Source: Pseudomonas fluorescens (lineage in GTDB: Bacteria > Pseudomonadota > Gammaproteobacteria > Pseudomonadales > Pseudomonadaceae). From it: a stretch of DNA of 39,139 bases. Shown here piece after piece: positions 28,247-35,784 of this stretch. A program made the translations under genes and the position numbers. The first letter of the stretch is position 1; each line of letters starts with the position of its first letter. The notes under the pieces are model-generated. The model worked only from the letters and a program-made list of their open reading frames with translations. It had not been told where the DNA came from and did not search any database. The DNA is taken from contig NZ_MSDF01000005.1 of NCBI RefSeq assembly GCF_002022275.1, forward strand, positions 7,551-46,689. The letters run 5' to 3'.

Positions 28247-28291
28247 TTCCCACGCTCCGCGTGGGAATGCAGCCAAGGACGCTCCGCGTCC
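28247..28291. repeat. Tandem-hairpin repeat between atuC and atuD
   Basis: There are two adjacent perfect hairpins with the same TCC loop: TTCCCACGC/GCGTGGGAA (28247-28267) and GGACGC/GCGTCC (28277-28291). This is a dispersed element I recognise from many Pseudomonas intergenic regions. It occupies most of the atuC-atuD gap and probably alters mRNA stability within the operon. No U-tract follows, so full termination is unlikely. Confidence 0.8.
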
Positions 28292-28311
28292 CAACAGGGA
28301 GAACAAAAACA

Positions 28312-29469
28312 ATGATCTTCACCCAGGAACACCAGGAACTGCGCCGCACCGTCCGCGCCTTCGTCGACCGCGAGATCAACCCTCATGTGGACGAATGGGA
28401 AAAAGCCGGGCGCTTTCCCATCCACGAGGTCTTCCGCAAGGCCGGCGACCTCGGCCTGCTGGGCATTTCCAAACCGGAACAATTCGGCGGCATGGGCCTG
28501 GACTACAGCTATTCGATCGTCGCCGCCGAAGAGTTCGGCACCGTTCGCTGCGGTGGCATCCCCATGTCCATCGGCGTTCAGACCGACATGTGCACCCCCG
28601 CCCTCGCCCGCTTCGGTTCCGATGAACTGCGTGACGAGTTCCTGCGCCCGGCCATCAGCGGCGAGCAAGTGGGCTGCATCGGCGTCTCGGAAACCGGCGC
28701 CGGTTCCGACGTGGCCGGGCTGAAAACCCATGCGCGCAAGGACGGCGACGACTACGTGATCAACGGCAGCAAAATGTGGATCACCAACTCGCCCAGCGCC
28801 GACTTTATCTGCCTGCTGGCCAACACCTCCGACGACAAGCCGCACATCAATAAATCGCTGATCATGGTGCCGATGAATACACCGGGCATCAGCGTCAGCC
28901 CGGCGCTGGAAAAGCTCGGCATGCACAGTTCCGAGACCGCTCAGGTATTTTTTGACGAGGTGCGCATCCCCCAGCGCAACCGCATCGGCCACGAAGGCGC
29001 GGGTTTCATGATGCAGATGCTGCAATTCCAGGAAGAACGTCTGTTCGGCGCCGCCAACATGATCAAGGGCCTGGAGTACTGCATCGACAGCACCATCGCG
29101 TACTGCAAGGAGCGCCAAACCTTCGGCAAAGCCTTGATCGACAACCAGGTCATTCACTTTCGCCTGGCTGAACTTGCCACCGAAATCGAATGCCTGCGCG
29201 CGCTGGTCTATCAGGCCACCGAGCAATACATCAAAGGCCAGGACGTGACGCGCCTGGCATCGATGGCCAAGCTCAAGGCCGGGCGTTTGGGCCGTGAGGT
29301 CAGCGACAGTTGCCTGCAATATTGGGGCGGCATGGGTTTTATGTGGGACAACCCCGTCGCCCGGGCATATCGCGACGTGCGGCTGGTGTCGATCGGCGGC
29401 GGCGCCGATGAAATCATGCTGGGCATTATCTGCAAATTGATGGGCACCTTGCCCGGGAAAAAATCATGA
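28312..29469 (+). CDS. atuD: Citronellyl-CoA dehydrogenase AtuD (acyl-CoA dehydrogenase)
   Basis: A 385-residue FAD-dependent acyl-CoA dehydrogenase with the usual three-part fold: an N-terminal helical domain (1-115), a middle beta domain with CIGVSETGAGSDVAG and MWITNSPSADF, and a C-terminal helical domain with RQTFGKALIDNQ and the flavin-binding QYWGGMGF. By synteny it oxidises citronellyl-CoA to cis-geranyl-CoA, passing electrons to electron-transfer flavoprotein. ATG 28312 follows GGGAGA. Its last codons overlap the atuE start (ATGA), so the two are translationally coupled. An isovaleryl-CoA dehydrogenase role is less likely, given the atu context. Confidence 0.88.
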   Translation: MIFTQEHQELRRTVRAFVDREINPHVDEWEKAGRFPIHEVFRKAGDLGLLGISKPEQFGGMGLDYSYSIVAAEEFGTVRCGGIPMSIGVQTDMCTPALARFGSDELRDEFLRPAISGEQVGCIGVSETGAGSDVAGLKTHARKDGDDYVINGSKMWITNSPSADFICLLANTSDDKPHINKSLIMVPMNTPGISVSPALEKLGMHSSETAQVFFDEVRIPQRNRIGHEGAGFMMQMLQFQEERLFGAANMIKGLEYCIDSTIAYCKERQTFGKALIDNQVIHFRLAELATEIECLRALVYQATEQYIKGQDVTRLASMAKLKAGRLGREVSDSCLQYWGGMGFMWDNPVARAYRDVRLVSIGGGADEIMLGIICKLMGTLPGKKS

Positions 29470-30227
29470 ACACCCTGCTGCTCGAACCGCACAACGGGGT
29501 GCTGCACATCACCCTTAATCGGCCGGAATGTCGCAACGCGATGAGCCAGGAAATGGTCAACGAACTGCGCGCAGTGCTGGCTGGCCTGGATAGCAGCACG
29601 CGCGCACTGGTGATCAGCGGCGCGGGTGGGCACTTCTGCGCGGGCGCAGATGTGAAGGACATGGCCAGCGCAGGCGAGCGGATGCAGGCGTTGAACCGCG
29701 CATTTGGCACCCTGCTTCAAGAGGTTGAAGCGGTGCCGCAAGTGGTGATTGTGGTGCTGCAAGGCGCGGTGCTGGGTGGCGGGTTTGGCCTGGCGTGCGT
29801 GAGTGATATTGCGATTGCCGACCACCAGGCACAGTTCGGCTTGCCGGAGACAGGCTTGGGGTTGTTACCGGCGCAGATTGCGCCGTTCGTGGTCAAGCGC
29901 ATCGGGCTGACCCAGGCAAGGCGGCTGGCGCTGACGGCGGCGCGGTTTGATGGCCTTGAGGCCGAGCGGCTGGGCGTTGTGCACTTTACCGAGCGTGATC
30001 CGCAGGCGTTGGCAGAGCGTTTGGATGAGGTGCTGGGGCAGGTGCTGAAGTGCGCGCCGGGGGCAAATGCGCGGACCAAGGCGCTGTTGCTGGCGAGTGT
30101 GGATGAGCCGCTTGAAGCTGTATTGGATCGCGGGGCGCAGTGGTTTGCCGAGGCGGTGAAAGGTGCAGAAGGGATAGAGGGGATGCAGGCTTTTGTGCAG
30201 AAGCGTAAGCCGGGTTGGTCTCGATGA
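29466..30227 (+). CDS. atuE: Isohexenylglutaconyl-CoA hydratase AtuE (crotonase family)
   Basis: The 253-residue enoyl-CoA hydratase/isomerase has crotonase oxyanion-hole loops GHFCAGADVKDM and GAVLGGGFGLAC, the catalytic-region PETGLGLLPAQ, and a C-terminal trimerisation helix. In the Atu pathway it hydrates isohexenylglutaconyl-CoA to 3-hydroxy-3-isohexenylglutaryl-CoA. ATG 29466 overlaps the atuD stop by 4 bp. Its own stop abuts a REPIN that separates it from atuF. The lyase for the next step (LiuE in P. aeruginosa) is not in the window. Confidence 0.87.
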   Translation: MNTLLLEPHNGVLHITLNRPECRNAMSQEMVNELRAVLAGLDSSTRALVISGAGGHFCAGADVKDMASAGERMQALNRAFGTLLQEVEAVPQVVIVVLQGAVLGGGFGLACVSDIAIADHQAQFGLPETGLGLLPAQIAPFVVKRIGLTQARRLALTAARFDGLEAERLGVVHFTERDPQALAERLDEVLGQVLKCAPGANARTKALLLASVDEPLEAVLDRGAQWFAEAVKGAEGIEGMQAFVQKRKPGWSR

Positions 30228-30309
30228 CGCTATCGCAGGCAAGCCAGCTCCCACACTGGAAAGTATTTACACATCCAAATGTGGGAGCTGGCTTGCCTGC
30301 GATGAGGCC
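30226..30309. repeat. REPIN between atuE and atuF
   Basis: Arms GCAAGCCAGCTCCCACA (to about 30255) and TGTGGGAGCTGGCTTGCC (from 30280) flank a 24-bp AT-richer spacer. Together with the outer ATCGCAG/CTGCGAT they form a long near-perfect inverted repeat. The left arm overlaps the atuE stop codon. It sits inside the atu operon. Confidence 0.88.
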
Positions 30310-30342
30310 AGAACAGACACCCAAACATTCAGGAATAACCCA

Positions 30343-32226
30343 ATGCCCACATTCAGCAAAATCCTGATCGCCAACCGCGGCGAAATTGCCTGCCGTATCC
30401 AGCGCACCGCCCAAGCCCTGGGCTACCGCACCGTGGCCATCTACAGCGAAGCCGACGCCGACGCCCTGCACGTGCAGATGGCCGACGAAGCCGTCAACAT
30501 CGGCCCCGCCCCCGTTCAGCAGTCGTACCTCAACATCGCAGCCATCCTCCACGCCGCCAAAATAACCGGCGCGGATGCTGTTCACCCGGGCTACGGCTTT
30601 CTCTCCGAAAACCCCGCGTTCGCCCGCGCCTGCCAGCAAGCCGGCCTCACGTTCATCGGCCCCAGCGTCGAAGCCATCGAGCTGATGGGCAGCAAACGCC
30701 TCTCCAAACTCGCCATGCTCGACGCTGGCGTCCCCTGCATCGCCGGCTACCAAGGCAGCGCCCAGGATGACACCACCCTGCAACAGGAAGCCGACCGCAT
30801 CGGCTACCCTTTGATGATCAAGGCCAGCGCCGGCGGCGGCGGTCGCGGCATGCGCCTGGTGCACCACCCGAAAGACCTGCTGGCCAACCTCCACACCGCC
30901 CGCTCCGAAGCACACAACGCCTTCGGCAGCGAGGAACTGATCCTTGAACACGCCCTGATCAACCCACGCCATGTCGAAGTCCAGCTGTTCGGCGACAGCC
31001 ACGGCCACCTGATTTACCTCGGCGAACGCGACTGTTCGATCCAGCGCCGCCATCAGAAAGTCATCGAAGAAGCCCCCTGCCCCGTCATGACGCCCGCGCT
31101 GCGCCAAGCCATGGGCGAGGCGGCGCTCAAAGCCGGTCGCGCGGTGAACTACGTCGGCGCCGGCACCGTGGAATTCCTGCTCGACCGCAAGGGCCAGTTC
31201 TATTTCCTGGAAATGAACACCCGCCTGCAAGTGGAGCACCCGGTCACCGAACTGATCACCGGCCTCGACCTGGTGGCCTGGCAACTGCACATCGCCGCCG
31301 GCCAGCCGTTGCCCTTGCAGCAACACGACGTGACCCTGACCGGCCATGCCATGGAAGTGCGCCTGTACGCCGAGGACCCGGCCCAGGGCTTTCTGCCGCA
31401 AACCGGCGAGGTGCTGCGTTGGGAGCCGGCGCCCGGTGTGCGCGTTGATCACGGCCTGCACGAAGGCCGACGCATCAGTCCGTTCTATGACCCGATGCTC
31501 GGCAAGATCATCGCCCACGGCGCTACCCGCGAAGAAGCCCGGCGCAAATTGCTGCGGGCGGTGGAAGACACGGTGTTACTCGGCGTGACCACCAATCAGC
31601 AATTGCTCGCCGACCTGCTCAAGCACCCGGATTTCGTCGCAGGCGATTTCAGCACCGGGTTTATCGCCGAGCACTTCAGCGAAATCCCGCCCCGCGCAGC
31701 GTCCAACGATCAGCTCGCCGTGGCCGCCGCACTGTTTTATCAACAAAGCGCCAACCGTCATCCACACGGTTTGGCGGGATGGAGCAACAGCGCCTCTGCG
31801 CCGTCAACCTTGCGCCTGGAGGCCAACGGCGAGATCCACACCCTCAGCGCGGCCCCTCTGCACCTCACCACTGACGGCCGCCACGCGACCTTCGTACTCA
31901 ATGGCATCCGCAAACGCATCGCCTGCCACCTCGACGGCACGCAACTGTGGCTACCGGGCCTGCACGTGACAGACCGCACCCAGCAAGCCGCCCACCGCCA
32001 GGCCGACGTCAGCACCGGCACCGTCAAGGCGCCGATGGACGGTGCCATCGTCGACGTACGCGTCAGTGCCGGTGAAAGCGTCACCAAGGGCCAACTGCTG
32101 CTGGTGCTGGAAGCCATGAAAATGGAGCATCCGCTGGTCGCCGGCATCGACGGCGTGATCAAGGGCATCCAGGTGATTGCCGGCGATCAGGTGCGCAATC
32201 GCCAGGTTTTGCTGGAGATCGAATGA
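30343..32226 (+). CDS. atuF: Geranyl-CoA carboxylase, alpha (biotin carboxylase/BCCP) subunit AtuF
   Basis: The 627-residue protein begins with a biotin carboxylase (1-450): ILIANRGEIACR, the ATP-grasp loop KASAGGGGRGMR, ERDCSIQRRHQK, and catalytic residues in FLEMNTRLQVEHPVTE. A linker domain follows. The C-terminal biotin carrier (about 555-627) has the biotinylation Lys593 in EAMKMEHP. It carboxylates biotin with ATP and bicarbonate; AtuC then carboxylates geranyl-CoA. ATG 30343 with AGGA at 30330 is preferred to the longer in-frame extension, which would run through the REPIN. It is the last atu gene here: atuG and atuH, present in P. aeruginosa, are absent, and the next gene is an unrelated exonuclease. 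Confidence 0.9.
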   Translation: MPTFSKILIANRGEIACRIQRTAQALGYRTVAIYSEADADALHVQMADEAVNIGPAPVQQSYLNIAAILHAAKITGADAVHPGYGFLSENPAFARACQQAGLTFIGPSVEAIELMGSKRLSKLAMLDAGVPCIAGYQGSAQDDTTLQQEADRIGYPLMIKASAGGGGRGMRLVHHPKDLLANLHTARSEAHNAFGSEELILEHALINPRHVEVQLFGDSHGHLIYLGERDCSIQRRHQKVIEEAPCPVMTPALRQAMGEAALKAGRAVNYVGAGTVEFLLDRKGQFYFLEMNTRLQVEHPVTELITGLDLVAWQLHIAAGQPLPLQQHDVTLTGHAMEVRLYAEDPAQGFLPQTGEVLRWEPAPGVRVDHGLHEGRRISPFYDPMLGKIIAHGATREEARRKLLRAVEDTVLLGVTTNQQLLADLLKHPDFVAGDFSTGFIAEHFSEIPPRAASNDQLAVAAALFYQQSANRHPHGLAGWSNSASAPSTLRLEANGEIHTLSAAPLHLTTDGRHATFVLNGIRKRIACHLDGTQLWLPGLHVTDRTQQAAHRQADVSTGTVKAPMDGAIVDVRVSAGESVTKGQLLLVLEAMKMEHPLVAGIDGVIKGIQVIAGDQVRNRQVLLEIE

Positions 32227-32299
32227 GCCCTAGGCGGAACTACAAGGCCGGGCTACGCTCTATCCCCATCAGGAAGGGATGAGTACGGGAACCTGCACG

Positions 32300-32842
32300 A
32301 TGCCTCATTGGCTGATTATTGACCTTGAAGCCACAACGGATGAAGGCGGCTGGCCCGTGACGGAGATGGAAGTCATCGAGATCGGCGCCAGCCTGGTGAA
32401 CCGTCAGGGCCGCGAGCTGGATCACTTCCAGCGCTTTGTACGGCCGCTGCGCCGCCCATTGCTGACGCCCTTCTGCCGCCAGTTGACCCACATCACCCAA
32501 GCCAACATCGACGCCGCGGCGCCGATCACCGAGGTGTGGCCACTGTTCGAGCGCTGGCTGGGTCAGCATCAGGCGCGCCTGGAAGGCTGGGCCAGCTGGG
32601 GTGACTACGACCGTGCGCAGCTTGAGCTGGAATGGCAACGCCACGGGCTGACCAGCGCCCTCGCCCAAACGCCTCACGTAAACCTCAAGCAACGCTTCGC
32701 CAAGGCACGGCGCCTGGACAAACCGCTGGGGCTCAACGGCGCCCTGCAGTTGGCAGGGATGCAGTTTCATGGCCAGCAACACCGCGCACTGGAAGATGCA
32801 CGCAATACCGCACGGTTATTACCGCTGATACTGCCGGTCTAG
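32300..32842 (+). CDS. DEDDh-family 3'-5' exonuclease
   Basis: A 180-residue exonuclease resembling the KapD/ERI1-type group. Exo I reads IIDLEATTD (metal-binding Asp and Glu), Exo II lies around WASWGDYDRAQL (Asp), and Exo III is HRALEDARNT (His and Asp four residues apart). It should remove nucleotides from 3' ends of RNA or DNA using two metal ions; the substrate is unknown. ATG 32300 gives the usual family start MPHWLIIDLE; an in-frame ATG at 32279, almost touching AGGAAGGG, would add seven residues. It is probably a separate transcription unit from atuF. Confidence 0.82.
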   Translation: MPHWLIIDLEATTDEGGWPVTEMEVIEIGASLVNRQGRELDHFQRFVRPLRRPLLTPFCRQLTHITQANIDAAAPITEVWPLFERWLGQHQARLEGWASWGDYDRAQLELEWQRHGLTSALAQTPHVNLKQRFAKARRLDKPLGLNGALQLAGMQFHGQQHRALEDARNTARLLPLILPV

Positions 32843-32905
32843 GCAGCCCGCGTGCCCTTGGGCATACTGGCCGACCTTTGCAGACCCTTTTCCGAGGATT
32901 CACCC

Positions 32906-33190
32906 ATGTTTAAAGTCAACGAGTACTTCGACGGCACCGTCAAGTCGATCGCTTTTGGCACCGCAGAAGGTCCGGCAACGATTGGCGTGATGGCCCCGGG
33001 TGAATACGAATTCGGCACCGCCCAGCGTGAAATCATGCACGTGGTGTCTGGCGCCCTGACCGTCAAACTGCCCGACGCCAACGACTGGGAAACCTTCGCT
33101 GCCGGCAGCCAGTTCAACGTACCGGCCAACAGCAAGTTCCAGCTGAAAGTCGCCGTGGAAACCGCTTACCTGTGTGAATACCGCGGCTGA
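32906..33190 (+). CDS. ppnP: Pyrimidine/purine nucleoside phosphorylase PpnP
   Basis: A 94-residue single-domain cupin matching E. coli YaiE/PpnP along its length: [14 protein letters not shown] at the start, [17 protein letters not shown] in the middle, and [13 protein letters not shown] with YLCEY at the end. The family phosphorolyses several nucleosides to free base and ribose-1-phosphate. ATG 32906 follows GAGGA. A strong bidirectional terminator begins 14 bp after the stop. The gene is probably monocistronic. Confidence 0.92.
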   Translation: MFKVNEYFDGTVKSIAFGTAEGPATIGVMAPGEYEFGTAQREIMHVVSGALTVKLPDANDWETFAAGSQFNVPANSKFQLKVAVETAYLCEYRG

Positions 33191-33204
33191 TTTTTCGCCC
33201 GGTC

Positions 33205-33241
33205 AAAAAAATGCCCGTCTCCTGTGAGACGGGCATTTTTT
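33205..33241. terminator. Bidirectional intrinsic terminator between ppnP and the MOSC gene
   Basis: ATGCCCGTCTC (33211-33221) and GAGACGGGCAT (33226-33236) form a perfect 11-bp stem with loop CTGT. An A-run precedes it and a T-run follows. It can end ppnP transcripts on plus and MOSC transcripts on minus. Confidence 0.95.
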
Positions 33242-33254
33242 ATGGGCGCAGCGT

Positions 33255-34061
33255 TTATTCGAGAACGGTCACCGGCATGCCCACTTCCAGGCGGCCCGGG
33301 CCATCGTTGACCAGGTTCTGGCCGAACATCACGTCGCCATCCGTCTCGCGGTAGGTTTTGAGGGTGGCCAGAGGTTCACGGTCAGCACTGCGCTCGCCGC
33401 TGGCCGGGTCGATGGTGGTGAGAATGCAGCGGGAGCAGGACTTGACCACGCGAAACTCTACCTCGCCGATGCGCACGCGTTTCCAGCCGTCTTCGGCAAA
33501 GGCTTCGCTGCCGTCGATGACCAGATTGGGACGAAAACGCAGCATTTCCATAGGCCGGCCGATGCGCCGGGACAAGTCGTCCAGAGACGCCTGACCGATC
33601 AGCAGCAAGGGGAAGCCATCGGCAAAACCGACCTTGTCGTCATCCTTGCCATATCCCGCCTCGGTGCTGCGCGCACGCTCCTCCGGCACTTGCACCAGGC
33701 GCGTCGGCTTGCCGATAAAAGCGCTGACCCAGGCTGCGGCGGCATCGCCTGCATCCGGCACGCGCAGGGTGTCACGCCAGATAGTCACGCCGCGCAGCTC
33801 GGCGTCGCTGCCGGGCAGTGCCACGTCCAGCGGCGTATGGCCAGGGGAACTCAGGGTCAGGCCGCCGGCGCCATTCCACAGTGCCGACAGTTGGCTCATT
33901 TTGGCCACCGCGCGCTGGGTGAGAAAGCGCCCGCTGGCCTCGTCCACCAGCATCCAGCGTCGATCCCCATCCAGCCCGAGTTTATCCAGGCCGATCTGCT
34001 GCAAGGTTTCGGCCTTGCCGGACTTCAAGGGGTAACGGTACAACGCGCTGAGACGAAGCAT
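33255..34061 (-). CDS. MOSC-domain protein, YcbX-like N-terminal barrel
   Basis: The 268-residue protein has an MOSC N-terminal beta-barrel domain (about 1-120, LSALYRYPLKSGKAE and GLDGDRRWMLVD) and a C-terminal MOSC domain (about 125-265). The conserved cysteine lies in SCSRCILTTIDP, and GQNLVNDG closes the fold. Relatives such as YcbX and mARC are molybdenum-cofactor enzymes that reduce N-hydroxylated compounds; electron partners are usually encoded elsewhere or fused, and no ferredoxin domain is present here. ATG 34061 has AGGAAAGC upstream. It is a single gene on minus, sharing the terminator with ppnP. Confidence 0.87.
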   Translation of the reverse strand: MLRLSALYRYPLKSGKAETLQQIGLDKLGLDGDRRWMLVDEASGRFLTQRAVAKMSQLSALWNGAGGLTLSSPGHTPLDVALPGSDAELRGVTIWRDTLRVPDAGDAAAAWVSAFIGKPTRLVQVPEERARSTEAGYGKDDDKVGFADGFPLLLIGQASLDDLSRRIGRPMEMLRFRPNLVIDGSEAFAEDGWKRVRIGEVEFRVVKSCSRCILTTIDPASGERSADREPLATLKTYRETDGDVMFGQNLVNDGPGRLEVGMPVTVLE

Positions 34062-34155
34062 GGGCCTGCTTTCCTGAGGGGATAAAGCAACACCCTATAG
34101 GAGCGTGATCCGGGAATCAAAGGCCACTGAATCACCCTATGGCGGGTGAGCTGAT

Positions 34156-34290
34156 TGTGGCGAGCAGGCTTGCCCTGCGTTGGGCTGCGCAGCAGCCCCA
34201 TTCAAAGGCGAAGCAGTGTGTCAGGGGAAACGCGTCGTCGGGTTTTGGGGCTGCTTCGCAGCCCAACGCAGGGCAAGCCTGCTCGCCACA
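34156..34290. repeat. REPIN of a second family, 44-bp arms
   Basis: The arms 34156-34199 and 34247-34290 are reverse complements at 43 of 44 positions. The outer part reads TGTGGCGAGCAGGCTTGCCC and the inner part GGGCTGC..AGCAGCCCC. The sequence differs from the TGTGGGAGC family elsewhere in the window. It lies between the MOSC gene and the end of cheV. Confidence 0.92.
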
Positions 34291-34313
34291 GGACGGAGGT
34301 CTGCCAAGCAACG

Positions 34314-35249
34314 TCAGGCGGGCACTTCGTCCAACATCAGTCGCTGACGCACCACATCCACCAGTTTGTCGGGCTGGAATTTGGAGAGGAAATTGTCGCA
34401 GCCGACCTTCTTCACCATCGAGTCATTGAAGCTGCCCGACAGCGAGGTGTGCAGCACCACGTAGAGGCTACGCAAGCGCGGGTCGTTGCGAATTTCAGTG
34501 GTCAGGCGGTAGCCGTCCATCTCGGGCATTTCGGCGTCGGTGAAGATCATCAGCAGCTTGTCGGTCATCACCTGACCGGTGTCGGCCCAGCCTTTGAGCA
34601 TGTTCAGCGCCTTGAGGCCGTCGCTGGCGATGTGCATCTTCACGCCCAGTTGCCCCAGCGTGTCACGCAGTTGCGACAGGGCAACGTTGGAGTCGTCCAC
34701 CAGCAGCACTTCGCGGCCACGGGCGCGTTCGAGCACCGGGTCTTCGAGTTTTTCACGGGAGACCTTGGCGTTGTACGGCACGATTTCGGCGAGGACTTTT
34801 TCCACGTCGATAATTTCTACCAACTGGTCATCGACCTTGCTGATGGCCGTGAGGTAATGCTGGCGCCCGGCGCTGGCCGGTGGCGGCAGGATGGCTTCCC
34901 AGTTCATGTTGACGATGCGGTCGACCCCGCCCACCAGGAACGCCTGCACCGAACGGTTGTACTCGGTGACGATAATCGTGCTGTTGGGGCCTGGCACCAG
35001 CGGGCGCATGCCGATCGCCTGGGACAGATCGATCACTGGCAGCGTCTGGCCACGCAGGTTGACCACGCCGCATACAAACGGGTGGCGCTGGGGCATCAGG
35101 GTCAGCTTGGGCAGTTGCAGCACTTCCTGCACCTTGAACACGTTGATCGCGAACAGCTGCCGACCGGCCAGGCGAAACATGAGGATCTCCAGGCGATTCT
35201 CACCCACCAGTTGCGTGCGTTGATCTACCGTGTCGAGAATGCCGGCCAT
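34314..35249 (-). CDS. cheV: Chemotaxis coupling protein CheV (CheW-receiver fusion)
   Basis: The 311-residue protein joins a CheW domain (about 18-160, with VNLRGQTLPVIDL) to a receiver domain (about 178-300). The receiver has Asp185-Asp186 (LLVDDS), phospho-acceptor Asp238 (FTDAEMPEMDG) and a C-terminal LSKFQP lysine. CheV couples chemoreceptors to CheA and is tuned by phosphorylation. No other chemotaxis gene is adjacent, which is common for CheV paralogues in Pseudomonas. ATG 35249 follows GGAGC. A sigma-28 promoter motif lies 43-70 bp upstream, linking it to the flagellar regulon. Confidence 0.93.
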   Translation of the reverse strand: MAGILDTVDQRTQLVGENRLEILMFRLAGRQLFAINVFKVQEVLQLPKLTLMPQRHPFVCGVVNLRGQTLPVIDLSQAIGMRPLVPGPNSTIIVTEYNRSVQAFLVGGVDRIVNMNWEAILPPPASAGRQHYLTAISKVDDQLVEIIDVEKVLAEIVPYNAKVSREKLEDPVLERARGREVLLVDDSNVALSQLRDTLGQLGVKMHIASDGLKALNMLKGWADTGQVMTDKLLMIFTDAEMPEMDGYRLTTEIRNDPRLRSLYVVLHTSLSGSFNDSMVKKVGCDNFLSKFQPDKLVDVVRQRLMLDEVPA

Positions 35250-35291
35250 TAAAAGCTCCTGATTGGGATTGTGCTGCTGACTTAAGGCTAG

Positions 35292-35318
35292 TTATCGGCG
35301 GCGAACGCCAGACCTTGA
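35292..35318 (-). promoter_or_regulatory. Sigma-28 (FliA) promoter of cheV
   Basis: On the minus strand TCAAG (35318-35314) is followed after 14 bp by GCCGATAA (35299-35292). This matches the flagellar sigma-28 pattern (T-A/C-AAG, N14, GCCGATAA). Position and strand are right for cheV. Confidence 0.85.
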
Positions 35319-35328
35319 CCCCCTGTAA

Positions 35329-35784
35329 AATGCCACGTAAATCCATTGATGTCACACTGACATCATGGTTTACTGCAATCGCCTCTTCAGACGGCGCTAC
35401 AGCAACCTCGCGCGACATGCAAATCGACGTGAGGTTCCGCTGTGTAAGGGATTCCCCTATGAACAATCAGGCCCAACCTGATATTCGCGATATCTAATAG
35501 CCATTAATGTGACGCCATTCTCATTGCATGAATGGAGTCAGGCTTTTGTTTGCCATACCAAGCCCTCGGCCCACGTGTCTCCCAGACATTCACGTGGCGG
35601 CAACTGAAGTTGTGCAAGTGCCCCTGATAACGAGGGCGGCGCGCGGCGTTCGTTATCACTCAAATAAAGGTCCTACTGAAATTTCAGAAGTGGGCTACAG
35701 ATTTCAGTCATATTTCAACGGTAGTTTTACGCCATTCACCCGGTGCGGCATCTCATCACCCAGCCTAATGTTGCGGAGACTTGC
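35329..35784. other. Intergenic region with several palindromes, no convincing gene
   Basis: I see no convincing coding gene. Palindromes present: TGATGTCA-cac-TGACATCA (35347-35365, perfect 8-bp arms), GATAT-tcgcg-ATATC (35480-35494), TGATAACGA and TCGTTATCA (35625-35633 and 35650-35658, perfect 9-bp arms around a GC-rich 16-bp spacer), and CTGAAATTTCAG (35676-35687), with ATTTCAG repeated at about 35701. A 12-codon frame (ATG at 35460) behind AAGGGA could be a leader peptide, but nothing else supports it. The composition is more AT-rich than the flanking genes. These may be operators for the gene at 35785. Confidence 0.5.

Noticed and set aside
26627..32226. Leucine (liu) degradation cluster instead of atu
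   Set aside because: The gene order R-A-B-C-D-E-F, with a DUF1446 protein, a TetR regulator and an SDR, fits atu; liu has a MerR regulator and no AtuA.
35460..35498. A 12-codon ORF with a plausible Shine-Dalgarno, as a leader peptide
   Set aside because: Too short to judge; no run of regulatory codons and no attenuator hairpin with a U-tract after it.
35676..35687. CTGAAATTTCAG as a LexA box
   Set aside because: LexA sites need CTG and CAG with about 10 bases between; here there are 6.
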